Assembly (NCBI GenBank): GCA_036365455.1
Contig: JAWQUS010000001.1
Coordinates: forward strand, 21,369,001 to 21,433,000
DNA: 64,000 nt
Source of the DNA: Macrosoma leucophasiata
Taxonomy: Eukaryota; Arthropoda; Insecta; Lepidoptera; Hedylidae
Direction of reading: 5' to 3'
Shown here in pieces: positions 21,128 to 32,449 of this stretch. The translations under genes were made by a program, and so were the position numbers. Below the pieces are notes generated by a model, which worked only from the letters and a program-made list of their open reading frames with translations, was not told the DNA's origin and did not search any database. Position 1 is the first letter of the stretch. Every line of letters begins with the position of its first letter.

Positions 21128-21594
21128 GTCAAACTATCCCTACTAATATTATAAATGCGAAAACAACTCTGTCTGTCTGTCTGTATGTCTGTTACCTTTT
21201 CACGTCCAAACGACTTAACCGATTTAAATGAACTTTGGTACAGAGATAGAGCTGACTTTGAGAAAGAATACAGGCTTAGTTATTTATAAAACGACATCAG
21301 AATCAGAAACTCATTTATTAATTTAGGGTGACAGGCACCTCTTATGATACGTCAAAAATAAACAAAATAAATTAAAGTGAACAACAATTGATATACATGT
21401 CAAAGAAGATAAAAAATATATGTAAAGTCAAGAATATCACTAAGACAAAACTAAATGTAATAAACGAATGTAAAAAGTATATCAGTAGAATGTCTCATTT
21501 CCCCTTTACAAACTGATAACAAAGAGTAAAAAAAAAAGAAAAAGAGTCATTATTTGTCATCCACGCGGGCGAAGCCGAGGGCAACAGTTATACT
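21128..21594 (-). repeat. Dispersed repeat Q, split by repeat L
   Basis: The left end is CCCTACTAATATTATAAATG with CTGTCTGTCTGTCTG. The right end is CCACGCGGGCGAAGCCG before an ACAGTTATACTA close. Repeat L (21303-21510) sits inside. Confidence 0.65.
21303..21510. repeat. Dispersed repeat L, copy 2
   Basis: It matches 2105-2305 in the same orientation (AAATTAAAGTGAACAACAAT, ATGTCAAAG, AGTAGAATGTCTCATT). Probable LINE 3' UTR without coding sequence. Confidence 0.5.
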
Positions 21595-22697
21595 AAATAA
21601 AGCCGTGTCACACTTTTGTCGTGCGAAATATCCGCTGACAACTTATCACACTCGAAAATGTTAACCCGCAAACTGTCATTGCTTAAAGCTTGGTGATCAG
21701 CTTTAAGATTGGCGGCGTCTTTGTGGCGTATATAAAAAAACGCGTATCCTATTATGTTTGTAATCTTGCCTTTTTTTTCGTGCGCGCACCCCTTTTGGTT
21801 TATCTCGCGATCGTATGCGCACGGCATTGAACTTGCGGACTTTGGCGCGGCCTTTGATGTGTGATGCGCGGCGGCTGCGCGTGCGCAACCGTTATATTTT
21901 CGAAGCTTTTGATGCTTTTCGCCGAGTTCCGATCTACGTGGGTGATGGGTATAATAAATTGTGATTAGACTTTACCCTTTTTCTACTACTTTTAGTCTCT
22001 ATTCATACTTTTCACGGTTTTACGTTGAAATATTTGGTGTATTTGGTTTGTGGCTAAGTGTTTAGCATTTCCATTGGAACTCGAGACTATAGGTATCTAG
22101 TGCAATGTATAAATTGGAAGAGTGATGGTTGATAAGTCGGTACAGATCGAATTCACTGGTCAATTCTACAACAACAAGCAAAGGCCATTAATCTGTTTAT
22201 TGCTCTGTAGAATTATCTTTTTTAAAGATGAAGTTTTCTCACTTGTTAATGCATCATAAATTAAAAAAAAATTGCAAAATATTCAAACAATGCTATTAGA
22301 AACCAGAGTATTAACACATATCCATATGTTAAGTTCACATAGCTAGCTAACATTACAAAGACGCGCGTGTCATGTCATATGTCATAACACTTAAACGAAC
22401 AGACGCGGCGCGAATATTCCCCGCGAACTAACAAACAGAATACCCAAGTTTTTACCTTACTTCAGCATTCTTGACACAACTGAGTTGAAATATTATTTAA
22501 CCTCCTTATGACAAATGAAACCCTGTATACATTACATTTGGTAACGGCAACATAAGCACAAGTTATGCATATCATAATAAAAAAAGCCTAATGATTTTCG
22601 CATAACCTTATTCTTTATAATAAAAAAAAATAACAAACATAATTTCACAAGTACCTAAATGAACACACATTCATGCATGCATCTGCGATATGCCGAT
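21595..22697. other. Unique DNA with a CpG-rich patch
   Basis: 21770-21900 is unusually rich in CG and in TGCGCA-type strings. No start of a gene was recognised; the frames at 21588-21888 on the minus strand show no family. Confidence 0.4.
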
Positions 22698-22806
22698 TAT
22701 GATTTGTCCCATGTGATTGGTGGCGAGTATATAAACATCACACAATTATTACACTTCTCCTACCTTCGACCCAAGGGATCGAATATTGTACCTCAGCGTA
22801 CTAGTA
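22698..22806 (-). mobile_element. Degenerate SINE D fragment
   Basis: CCCATGTGATTGGTGGCGAG and then ACCTCAGCGTACTAGTA match reverse-strand SINE D blocks (CCCATGTAACAGGTGGCGAG, ACCTCAGCGTAGTAGTA) with the middle deleted. It lies directly upstream of the ATP6 numt. Confidence 0.5.
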
Positions 22807-22811
22807 CCTAG

Positions 22812-22990
22812 AGTATTAATTGAAACAATTAGAAATATTATTCGACCAATAACTTTAGCAGTTCGATTAACAGCAAATATAATTGCAGGACATTTATTAT
22901 TAACTTTATTAAGCAATACAGGAAATAATATATCAAATTATTTATTAATAATATAATTTGTGTTCAAATTATATTATTAATTTTAGAATC
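22812..22990 (+). pseudogene. ATP6: Nuclear mitochondrial fragment (numt) of ATP6
   Basis: Read from 22813 with the invertebrate mitochondrial code (ATA as Met, AGA as Ser), 47 codons translate without a stop. They include the conserved ATP synthase subunit a core [17 protein letters not shown], preceded by ETISNIIRP. In the mitochondrion this protein forms the membrane proton channel of the F0 sector. Here the frame stops at TAA 22954-22956. After a short disruption, sequence typical of the next ATP6 segment (CAAATTATATTATTAATTTT, then AGAATC) resumes and ends at 22990. With the nuclear code it reads Ile and Arg at key sites, and there is no start codon, so it is a dead transfer of about 180 bp. 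A 16-bp hairpin (22945-22960 with 22965-22980) spans the break. Confidence 0.92.
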
Positions 22991-24046
22991 CTAGTGATAA
23001 AAAACAAAATGCATTTTTTTCTGATCCTGTCTAATCTTTCATAACTCAAAAGTTCGTAGGCGCGAGTCACATTGAGCTTTTACGTAGCGCAGTCAATAAT
23101 TTATAATTAGATAAACATTTTATTAGTAGGTATCTACTTATTTTATTTTATTGTAAATATTTTTTTTTTAATATATGTATATACAAAAATGATATTGCAT
23201 AACATATAATATGTACTCGTAGGTGCTTGGTGTGTGGAGATATAAATATGACTGTGTGAAAAAGCATGCGACCGATATGTGGTATTTATGACTAGCTTTA
23301 ACTTGTTTGTACGTTATATCCATATAGGTAAATCCATATGTCATGAAAATCAATACAAAAGTTACATTACGAAAGCGCACCTGTTGGTTGTGTGATTGTG
23401 TGTCACACGAGCTACACGTCCTAAATGTCACACACTAGAAACCTACTACCACATAGCTACCAAGATTTTTTTTATTATCAAGGGAACATTTATTACTTAA
23501 CACCAACAAACCTTTATGAATCATTGTATCTATTGGTGATGGAATAGACAGACAGACGCGGACTTTGTCTTATAATATTTACAGAAGATTACGCGAATTA
23601 ATTCAAATGACATCGACACAGCATACAAATGTAATAAAACATCGCTGCTTTCCATGTCGCGGTCGCTTGCCGGCCCTGTGTTACCGTCGAACGGTACACG
23701 CTTGAAATACAGCCGCCTTCGTATCAACAACACCATCCGTCAACGCTATGTGTGGGGTTCTGTAATTCTGTACCGTGTACTTAGAAACATCACTTATCAA
23801 ATCATCAGTATGAAATTTCATCCGGATCGACTTTTTTTTACGTCTGAAACGGTTTCCGTACGTTGACCTCGGTCGGGGTTATGACCGTTATGGACACTGC
23901 AAAAAAAAACGCCAGATGCAAGACGCGGCTTGTTTGATGTAATTGGACGAAAACCACGCGGTGTTGCGTGCGTGATTGTGCACACTTAACGCTATATTAC
24001 CTTATACGAGTTTGTTGCTAGCATTATTTTGTGTTAGACATATGTA
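22991..24046. other. Unique AT-rich DNA
   Basis: No gene or repeat was recognised. The overlapping frames at 23530-23866 on both strands are chance. Confidence 0.5.
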
Positions 24047-24330
24047 TGGTCACGCCATGTCTCTGATGGGGTAAGCAGAGAGCTTGGAGTGCAAGATATC
24101 TCGTTTGCTGCACACCTCCCTTGCCTCTGCTACATGCACTCTTTTTAGTACTTTTTACACATGCACGCCGATTTCGACTCGTGACTGAACCTTCGGACAG
24201 TACTTGACTTATTTAGTCAAGATGAGTTTTGGTCGTACCTCTAGGTAAGGTACACCCTTTTGGTAGACCGGCATTATCCACATTCGCGTTGTAAATCTGT
24301 ATTGTCAATCACTCGTTCGTCAGACGCACG
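24047..24330 (-). mobile_element. RTE-type LINE C, degenerate 3' part
   Basis: GGGGTAAGCAGAGAGCTTGG, TTGCCTCTGCTACATGCA, ACATGCACGCCGATT, GGACAGTACTTGACTTATTT and CATTATCCACATTCGCGTTG follow the order of the better copy at 27604-27891. It is older than that copy. Confidence 0.75.
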
Positions 24331-24578
24331 TCGTTGAAATAACATCAGTCACTCTATTTGCGATTTGATTGTCGTGCTATTTACTCAGTACCTATGAGAC
24401 GAACGTGGCCTACGCCTTGCCTTTGCAGATGAGACTGAATAACTAAAGATGAAAAATGTTTGAAAGATTAATTAATTAATTTAGAAAAGGGTTACTTAAG
24501 GTCAGTTCATCAAAGCGCACGTAAGTAATTGGACTTTGATGATAGACTTGGTTTTGGAATAGAATCGCCTAGCCTTAT

Positions 24579-24735
24579 GTATCTTCACGCCAGGTTCCTT
24601 AACGGGGTAGGCAGAGAGTGTGGAGCGCCAGATATCCCGGTCCTGACATACCTGTCGTGCCTCATCTACCTTCATCATTCTCTTCATATATGCACGCCGA
24701 TTCCTAAGACTTTTGACCGCATCATCAAAAGCCTA
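24579..24735 (-). mobile_element. RTE-type LINE C, 3' fragment
   Basis: ATCTTCACGCCAGGTTCC, GGGGTAGGCAGAGAGTGTGG, CCAGATATCCCGGTCC, CATACCTGTCGTGCCTC. The minus-strand peptide MKRMMKVDEARQVCQDRDIW is shared with the 27.6-kb copy. Confidence 0.85.
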
Positions 24736-24967
24736 GCTTTAAATACATAATAAGCTTAACCGCTCTCCAAATAAACATTCGCATATTGGTGCAACGTGTT
24801 GACGTGTTGGCACGCTGTTTGTGATGTATACTGGCTGTACATCTATTTGGTTTACACGATGAATTAGTCGGAATACTTTGTTTTGATGTATCATTAAATA
24901 TTTATTGAAAACTTTTTAGTTTTTATGTGTATAATCCATCTAAAGTGACGTCAAGTCACTTTTACCA

Positions 24968-25242
24968 CCCCGTTAGTCCAGCGATGTGAGATAACCGTTT
25001 CATTCGAAGGGTCGCGGGTTCGATCCCCACACCGGAACAAATATTTGTATCATCTTCATCATATCAGCCATAGGACGTCCACTGCTGAACATAGGCCTCC
25101 CCCAATGACCTCCAATATTTGTAAAGGCCTACAGATATTTGTTTCGGGTCTGTGTGTTTGTGTATGTGTTGTATGTGTACAACGGCACCCACGACACAGG
25201 TTTATACCTACTGTGGGTCTGTGAGTGTAAGCGTATAAAAAA
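24968..25242 (+). mobile_element. tRNA-derived SINE E, copy 2, split by an RTE tail
   Basis: CGTTAGTCCAGCGATGTGAG and box B GGGTTCGATCCC are present, with the full body to GTTTATACCTACTGTGGG. The 64-bp RTE piece at 25050-25113 interrupts it; AATATTTGTA is duplicated at 25040-25049 and 25114-25123. Confidence 0.9.
25050..25113 (-). mobile_element. RTE-type LINE R, 64-bp tail insertion
   Basis: A severely 5'-truncated copy, only the 3' terminal 64 bases (GACGTCCACTGCTGAACATA and the ATGATGA-like tail read on the minus strand). It has a clear 10-bp target duplication in SINE E. Confidence 0.92.
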
Positions 25243-25534
25243 AAAAGTAATGAACAACTCTTTTTTTTGGTAGGTATCAAGTGAAATTTATTTCCTAAAA
25301 AAAATCCTACAAAATCTCCTTTTATTCTAATCTCGTACATTTTTATGCGAGATTGATCGTGTCCTCGTACGTCGTACAACAGACCACAAAAATCGTATTA
25401 AGAAGTACAAAAAATCTCGCGTAGAAAAGAAGCAGTAAGAGTTTCTTTCTTTCTTCTTCTTTCTTTAGTAGGAACTGACAGGCGAAAGCCCTACGTTGAT
25501 TTTTAAACAGGCACAAAATGAACATAACACTTAT
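25243..25534. other. Unique DNA with a TTTC-rich tract
   Basis: A polypyrimidine stretch of TTTC/TTC units lies at about 25441-25466. No gene. Confidence 0.5.
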
Positions 25535-25822
25535 ACTAGTGGTAGAGCTCCAGTGACGGAGCTCGCGGGCGTAGGCACCACCGCATTACCTAATATACTT
25601 GCCGCTAAATGGTAGTGCTCAGCACTATCGTGTTCCGGTCAGGTGGTAATGTACGGCCCTGTAATTTCCAGCACAGAGGCACAATACCTTAGGCCTCAGA
25701 AGTGGTAACGCATCTGCATTTTGATCTCTGGTCTTTGTGTGGGTGTTAATAGGCTGCAGTCATCACGTAACATCAATGTAAACTGCATGCTTGTTTGCCA
25801 CTTTCATTACATTAAAAAAAAA
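25535..25822 (+). mobile_element. S-A SINE-like element, full length
   Basis: ACTAGTGGTAGAGCTCCAGT to a poly(A) of ten, with all S-A markers and intact GAGCTCC/GGAGCTC arms. One of the best preserved copies. Confidence 0.92.
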
Positions 25823-26235
25823 CATATTTTCCAGCAATGACATCTTTCTCAATATACACGACAAAAATAGCCATAAAAAATAATTAAACAATAAGAACGC
25901 CATATCGGGTTCAATTAAACATGTAAAAACGATTAACAGTTCCATTATTTAGAGTCGTATGTAATTGACTTGAACTTTTCAATTATTGATATGTTTTACC
26001 ATTTATAGTGCGGAACTCCGGCTTATAAATCACAGTTGGTGTGCAAACGTCTTAATATATGCGCTCGCGCAGGTCGGACATGATCTAGGTACTTAGTAAT
26101 TAACTGCTAAGTGCCTTTTAAACTGCTCTCGAGCATGTGAAATGACGAATGTGGTGTTAAAAAGGTATGTTATTGATGTAGTGTTTATCATAGTTGTAGT
26201 GTTTATAAAGCATTCATATTGTTTTCATTTTTATT
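25823..26235. other. No gene recognised
   Basis: AT-rich, with chance frames only. Confidence 0.5.
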
Positions 26236-26596
26236 GGTGGTAGAGCTTTAGTGACGGAGCTCGAGGTCGTTGGCATCACTGCATTACCTAATCAACTGCT
26301 TTTGACGACACAGTTGGTCCAGCGGTGTGAGACGACCGCTTGATTCGAAGGGTCGCGGATTCGATCCTCGCACCGGGACAAATATTTGTATGGCCTACAG
26401 ATATTTGTTTCGGGTGTGGGTGTTTGTGTATGTGTTGTATGTGTACAACGGCACCCACGACACAGGTTTATACCTACCTAATGTGGGGTTGTGAGTGTAA
26501 GCGTATTTTATTATTATTATTAACTTGCTGCTAATTGTTCAACGTATTCACTTACTATCAACGGGAACTGTATGCTTGTTTGCTACTTTTAGAAGT
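26236..26596 (+). mobile_element. S-type SINE split by SINE E
   Basis: 26236-26302 is the S 5' end (TGGTGGTAGAGCTTTAGTG, GCATTACCTAATC). After SINE E, 26525-26596 holds S remnants (CTTGCTGCTAATTGTTCA, GGGAACTGTATGCTTGTTTG). Much of the middle is deleted. Confidence 0.7.
26305..26508 (+). mobile_element. tRNA-derived SINE E, copy 3
   Basis: ACACAGTTGGTCCAGCGGTG (box A) and TTCGATCCTCGCACCGGG (box B with one change). The body is as in copy 1, ending GTTTATACCTACCTAATG and GTGAGTGTAAGCGTA followed by a (TTA)n tail. It is inserted in an S element. Confidence 0.88.
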
Positions 26597-26599
26597 TTT

Positions 26600-27091
26600 T
26601 CAATTTTTTTAGTATCAAAACCAGCGCCAAATAGTCCTTCGGGTCCACATTCCATAAGGTGCCCCTTCGGCTGATGTGTTTACCTTTTCATTCATTCTTT
26701 CTCAGTTTCTTTTGAAATGGGGAAATGAGGAATTTGTAAATAATTGATTCTTTCCATATTATACAAAATTGTTCAGTGTCTATTTAATTTATTATGTGTT
26801 TTTGACTATTATTAGTGGTTATTCACTCCAGGTTAGTTTAAAAAAAAATGACGATGTAAAAGTGCTCTCCAGGAGCCTAATTATATGAAATAAATGAATA
26901 AACTGAATAAACTGACACAAGCAAAAATGTTTTCTATTCATTATTCTGCTTACCACAACATTCAAGATACGCAGATATTTTTTTGTTTGCAATATAGGTA
27001 TGTCCATAAACTACATTGACTTAGCAAGAAGATTGACACAAATCTGGTGCTAGTTACTGTGGGTAGGTAAATAGGCACGGTAATGTTATTT
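26600..27091. other. No gene recognised
   Basis: AT-rich unique DNA. Confidence 0.5.
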
Positions 27092-27362
27092 ATGCGCGCA
27101 TGGTCCCGCGGCTGGTGTAGATCGTGAGCGATCTACTCGGTTAAGCGATACGGGCGCGGTCGGATGTGTGATGGGTGATCGCAAATGAAAATGCGCGTTG
27201 CCGTGCTTCGGAGGGCACGTTAAGCCGATCGATCAAGAAAACATCCGACAGCGGGTTGGCACTAACCCGCATTGGAGCAGCGTGGTGGAGTAAGCTCCAG
27301 GCCTCCCCCCTAAAAAGGGGAGAGACTCGTGCCCAGCAGTGGGACGTATAATGGGTTGCCAT
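27092..27362 (+). mobile_element. LINE K, 3' end
   Basis: GATCTACTCGGTTAAGCGAT, GCTTCGGAGGGCACGTTAAG, GGAGCAGCGTGGTGGAGTAA, GCCCAGCAGTGGGACGTATA and then an ATTATTATATTATTATA tail. The GCAGCGTGGTGG and CCCAGCAGTGGGAC blocks are typical of the 3' terminal region of a common lepidopteran LINE. Only non-coding or degraded sequence remains. Confidence 0.7.
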
Positions 27363-27603
27363 TATTATATTATTATAATGTTATTTAGCATGCCCGTGAT
27401 ATACGCCACGCATCGGTATATTAGAATTCGGAAGAGCAAGGCAGTACAGTTAGAGTGAACGAGTCTAACATCAACACCCATTGTTTTGGGACTTGCTAGA
27501 GCGGATCGTAAACAATTTAATGTGCATTTACTACATAAAATAAATGTCCAGGCAACGGGATCTTTGGTTGCTAAGTAGGTACCTACACGACTTAATCAAT
27601 ATG

Positions 27604-27891
27604 AAAATGTATGTATGTATGTATCTTCACGCCAGGTCCCTAACGGGGTAGGCAGAGAGTGTAGAGCGCCAGACATCCCGGTTCTGACAAACCTCTCGTG
27701 CCTCGTCTACCTTCATCATTCTCTTCATACATGCACGCCGATTCCTAAGACTTTTGACCCCACCATCAGACAGAACTCGACCTATTTGGTCATGGTAGGT
27801 CAGCCTTGGTCTTCCTGGGCCTCTGCAACCATCCACATTCGCATTGTATATCTGTTTAGTCATTCGCTCATTCGACATTCTTTCTATATGC
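27604..27891 (-). mobile_element. RTE-type LINE C with readable C-terminal coding remnant
   Basis: On the minus strand an uninterrupted frame of 93 codons reads MLRWFGHIERMSNERMTKQI, then NANVDGCRGPGRPRLTYHDQ, DGGVKSLRNRRACMKRMM and VDEAREVCQNRDVWRST. This is the C-terminal part of an RTE-clade endonuclease/reverse transcriptase polyprotein: the WFGHIERM motif, the GRGRPR-type basic stretch and a final DRxxWRS. The RT and endonuclease domains are absent, so it is a 5'-truncated dead copy. The 3' end has an ATGT microsatellite (27607-27623). The 5' end is followed by a perfect inverted copy of its own first 21 bases. Confidence 0.9.
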
Positions 27892-27925
27892 CCGAACCAT
27901 CGGAGCATATAGAAAGAATGTCGAA
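27871..27925. repeat. Perfect hairpin at the LINE C 5' break
   Basis: 27871-27891 and 27905-27925 are 21-bp exact inverted repeats with a 13-base loop. The left arm is LINE C sequence; the right arm lies beyond the truncation point. Confidence 0.93.
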
Positions 27926-30167
27926 ATGATTTAAGATAAATGATTTAAGAAAATTCCCTCTTGCATTTCTAAATTGAACTTTGCGCAGCACCTACTGATA
28001 AAATCGCGCCTCGGAACTCCTTCATTAAGATAGGTACAGAATAGTTTTAAAATGTTCGATTCTTTAAATTGACGTAACTTTTTTATTTCTGAACCGATTG
28101 ACATGAAACAAACACTAAACATTAAGTGAAAGGCAAATCGGATAAGGCGTTTCTGAAATTAGCGGGCACAAACACACAGACAAACAGACATTTTTCGGGG
28201 TAAAAAGTACCCAGTGATGTGCGCCAAACGTTAAAAAATAATTATACAAAGTTCATCGTAATCGGACCGGTAGTTTTTGTGTGATCCTTGAACAAACAGA
28301 CACAGACAAAAGATTTTTTAAATCACATATTTGTGTTCGGTATCGATCTAGTAACATCCCCTGGTATTTATTTGTTCAATATTTTTAATGTACAGAATTT
28401 AGTCTTCTACAGTTTTATTATATGTAAGTATAGATAATTCAAAAACACACCAAGAAAACGAAATAAATTAAGAGCACCGCACGCCTTTTTCAAGGTTCGC
28501 TCCAGAACTCCATATACTTACTTGTGCAACACACAAGTGGTGCTGTACCTACTCTCAATTAACGTACTACTATTGTAATAGTTTGAAGAGCAATCAAACG
28601 CTTTTGTCTCCATAATTTTCTCATAGCTGTAATGCGGGTTGATAAACACCACTTGTGTTGGTGACTAAGTCTCTCGTTATAGTTGTCAGTGTTGTTTGGT
28701 CTATGTCCTTAAGGAGTGTACTGGTGGTAGAGCTAAATTGGTGGAGCTCAATTACGTAAGCGTACGCATATAGGTAAATGGAGTGTTACGTTTTACGTCA
28801 TGACTCTTACAAACCCAAATATGTTCTGCGAAAGTTAAACTTCTGGCCTCACAGACGTAGACGGGTAGCCCTACGTCAGTATGTGGTCCGGCGTCGCGCG
28901 CACGTCCCGCCGGCGCCTGCGCACCTCATACAATATTAATGATCGACTCCGATTAGTACCGGCATCGGATACTAGGGTTGCCACCCATACAAACATAATT
29001 AAAACTACATACAATCATAATTGAAAATCATATCGCAACTAATACTATTATTTGAAGTTCTGTAACAATACACGTCAATTCATAATTAATTTGTCCACGA
29101 TAAATATGTCAATAATCGAACTTGGTATTTTCAAATCTCGTAGCATATAAGGTTATATTTGTGTAAATGGATTCTTACTCATTTATCTTTCATCCGTAAA
29201 AAATATATTTTATGATTTCTATAAGTATAACTCGCGAAAACATTAGAACACCATCATCTTGTTGCATATCTTACTGTACAACCAAAGAGAATATAATCAC
29301 TACTATTCATAGACTGGTCCCTAATCTCCATACAAATATCTAATCGTGTGAATTAGATCAATCAGACGCAATTCGTACTGTTAACAGTATATGGCATTAA
29401 TCCGGTCAGTTTTGGTATTGTACTAAGTCAACCGATTTTATACTATTTTGTTTATATAGAATTGCGCCAGACTGGCACGAGCCTCATCCTCGAGAATCAT
29501 CCCAGTGTATTGTAGCCTCCTACCTCATACTACAGACCACCTGTAACTTGGTGGCCATCAATTTTAAAAGCAGTCTGCTGCAGTACATTGATGTTTTCCT
29601 AAAATTATCGTAATTAATGTTTTTTCAAAACACCAATGCACTGCAAAGTGATTATCGAGACGATGTCAACCGAATGTGTGTAGGTACATAATATGCCCCC
29701 AGATCTCGTTTGAGGAATCTCATACGGTTGGCAACCCTGTCAGCAGCCGATTATACTCTACGATAGTAGAAAAACCTCAGATATTTTTTTCTTTTTTGTC
29801 TCGTGATTACTGCTTAATTATTGTGTCGACATCCGTCAAATGTGACTATTAAAGAAGTGGATTGATAACAAAATTGCAAGGTTCATTTGATTCATAATTT
29901 CATGTGACAGGTTGAGAGCACATTCAAAGAAAATAAACAAAACTTAGGGTTGTCATAGTTAAAAAAGGGTTCTTTTTTTCAGAAGAAGTGCAGGAGATTT
30001 TTGTAAGAGATACCTCATGGGCTTGGCGAGAAACAGGCCTACAAATGTTTGATATCCTGAATAGACCTGAATAGATTATTGATTACAAACTTAATAAGAA
30101 AGCTTTGTGCCCTAGCTCGTTAAAGAAATTGGTGTGAATAATTTGAAATTTAAAGATATACAATATA
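27926..30167. other. Mostly unique DNA with repeat scraps
   Basis: CAGACA-rich repeat scraps are at about 28140-28320. An S 5' scrap (CTGGTGGTAGAGC) is at 28721. A GC-rich patch (GCGTCGCGCGCACGTCCCGC) is at about 28891. No gene was recognised. Confidence 0.45.
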
Positions 30168-30278
30168 GAAGAAGCACGGGTGGTGTGTCAAGACCGGGAT
30201 ATCTGGCGCGCCTCACTCTACCTTTCCCGTAATGGACTTGGCGTGAAGGAAAAGACATACACACATACAAACATACAG
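30168..30278 (+). mobile_element. RTE-type LINE C, 3' fragment
   Basis: GAAGCACGGGTGGTGTGTCA, GACCGGGATATCTGGCGCG, ATGGACTTGGCGTGAAGG. Plus orientation, about 110 bases. Confidence 0.8.
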
Positions 30279-30279
30279 T

Positions 30280-31060
30280 ATCTAAAAAGAAATAATGCAC
30301 ATCGACCTTCGGAAGGAGACTTCGGCTTATTTTGGGTCTGTAGAGCGTTATCCCTCTCGCACCTTCCCTATGTGACGTTTGCCGACCATTTTGATCAAGT
30401 TTTGACCAGTACCGGACTATAAGTGCTTACGTAGGCAGTGACAACGCTCTACGAAGTCGAAACTAGCCGATTGTCTCTTTCGTAGGCTCCATGTGCAATA
30501 TTTATTGCTGGGTACTGTACACATACATATAGCAAAGCGTTTCACTTCCCTTCTCAAAGACAATACCGTTCCAAAACGCCCCCACAACATAATAGATTCC
30601 GTGGCACGCTGACACATTTCCTTATCAGCAATGATATCTGCGCGTATCTTAATTGTGTACGAGGTGACGATCTGCATTCACCGATGTTAATCGCTATCTT
30701 TGAATGCTAGACGCAGAACAGTGAGCTCGCTTGAATCATAATTTAGGACCTTGCTTTGGTTCCGATGCCTAGAAAGAGCTTTTAGTTAGAATGACCACAA
30801 ATGGTTGCCTAGCATCATTCGTCTATTGCTGTAATGGCTATATTATTTATTATTCATTATATTTGTTGGAACTAGGTGTATTATTCCTCGAATAGGGTTG
30901 TGAGTTTAAAAAACACTTCTTTTTCTAGAAAAAGTCCGCTTAAAGAGTTTGGCAAGATATTATCAGATCTTATCTGGTCTGCAAATATGACAAACATTTT
31001 CAGACCTGAAAACAAAGTTTTGTTCCAGTATGTATTTTACATGTATGTACATGTAGGGTA
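30280..31060. other. No gene recognised
   Basis: Unique DNA. The 86-codon minus frame at 30417-30677 shows no family. Confidence 0.45.
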
Positions 31061-31062
31061 TT

Positions 31063-31140
31063 TTTTTACGCCAAGTCCCTCGCGGGGTATGCAGATAGCG
31101 TAAAACTCCAAATATCTCGGTCTATAAGTACACACCTACA
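31063..31140 (-). mobile_element. LINE C scrap
   Basis: TACGCCAAGTCCCTCGCGGG, GTATGCAGATAGCG. A short degenerate tail. Confidence 0.6.
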
Positions 31141-31144
31141 ATGC

Positions 31145-31738
31145 TTCTCTTACGTTTCGCTTCAGTGCCATAATTTCATAAAATCTCACCACGCAATACT
31201 CATAAACACTGTCATTTATTGACAGATTGACTGTATTTGGAGCTCTATTAAAATTACTAATTGAAAATTTGATATGTAGATAAGTTGAGATAATCTCAAC
31301 TTTTCTATTAAATTTTAATTATTTAGAATAATAATTATTCTCTACGGAAAGAATGCGAATTAAAAGGTCCGAATAGTCTTGTGTGTGTTACAAAAATTAC
31401 GCTTTTATTGTGGCACATTTGCATATTTGTTTAGTTTTTGGTCATGCCCAAATTGAAATTGTCCATTTAAATTGACAGATTGGCCTTGACATTGGCAAAA
31501 CGTGAGACAGCCACGTGTTAAACGTTATTCATTACGCCTATGTGTTCCTAGTTGAACACCTATTAGAAATTCAATGTGGAAAGAAATGCTGCTATCAAGA
31601 AAAGACACGTACTGTAGTTGCGAAATTTTTCATTATCATTAATAATGCATTTAGTATTCGGTATCCGGCGGTAGAGGCACGCGTCTATGTTATGACACGT
31701 GCAAGCATTTTACATTTAATAAATACCTAATAATAATA
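31145..31738. other. No gene recognised
   Basis: AT-rich with a small hairpin (AAGTTGAGA / TCTCAACTT near 31283). Confidence 0.45.
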
Positions 31739-31935
31739 TTTTTAGGGTTCCATATAAAAAGGGTTAAAACGGGACCCTGCGACTGACACTCCGCTGTCAG
31801 TCTGGCTGTCACCAGAGTGTATCTCATGAATCGTGAAAGCTAAAGAGGTGAAATTTTCACAGATGATATATTTCTGTTGCTACTAGGAGGAACTACTAGA
31901 AACAGAATAAATTAATATGGTTGGGTAAAAAGTTT
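31739..31935 (+). repeat. Dispersed repeat P-like, 5' half
   Basis: TTAGGGTTCCATATAAAAAG, ACGGGACCCTGCGACTGACA, ATCTCATGAATCGTGAAAGC, TGAAATTTTCACAGATGATA. This order is a well-known lepidopteran repeat; the 3' half is missing. Confidence 0.75.
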
Positions 31936-32142
31936 CTTCGCATTTTTTAAGATAATTCAAAACATTTTTAATATAGTTTATTTAAATTTAACTAAAGTAT
32001 GTATGTACCATTTTGTTCGATAACCTTTTGAGATTGATAACCTTTTGATGATTATTAGGATCGGTACATTATAATTCTAAGTCTGTCTGATAAATATACT
32101 TTACTTTCGGGATTTAATGTTTTATTACACTAGTAGAATAGT
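31936..32142. other. No gene recognised
   Basis: AT-rich. Confidence 0.4.
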
Positions 32143-32449
32143 TTTACTAGTGTAAAGGCCCAGTGACAGTGCTCGAAGATGTAGGTACTACCACATTACC
32201 TAAGTCACTTGCCGCTGAATAGTAGCGTTCACAGCAACGAATAATGTATAGAAATGTAAGGCGCGCAACACACTGCACCGTGCTATACTGCCGTCCCTCG
32301 CGATGCCGCGTCGGCAGTGTGTTGCCCTAGGCGTGTTTTCTACACAAATCGAGATATTTGCATACAATATCAAATGGATGCAGTCATCACATGACTTACT
32401 CGTCAATTTGAGCTGCAAGCTTGCTTGCCACCATCTTTACATGAAAAAA
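32143..32449 (+). mobile_element. S-type SINE, degenerate, with foreign middle
   Basis: The 5' part (GCCCAGTGACAGTGCTCG, ACATTACCTAAGTCACTTGC) and the 3' part (TGGATGCAGTCATCACATGA, GCTTGCTTGCCACCATC, A run) are S. Between them, 32234-32374 contains an unrelated block with a 12-bp hairpin (GCAACACACTGC 32265-32276 against 32314-32325). Confidence 0.65.
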
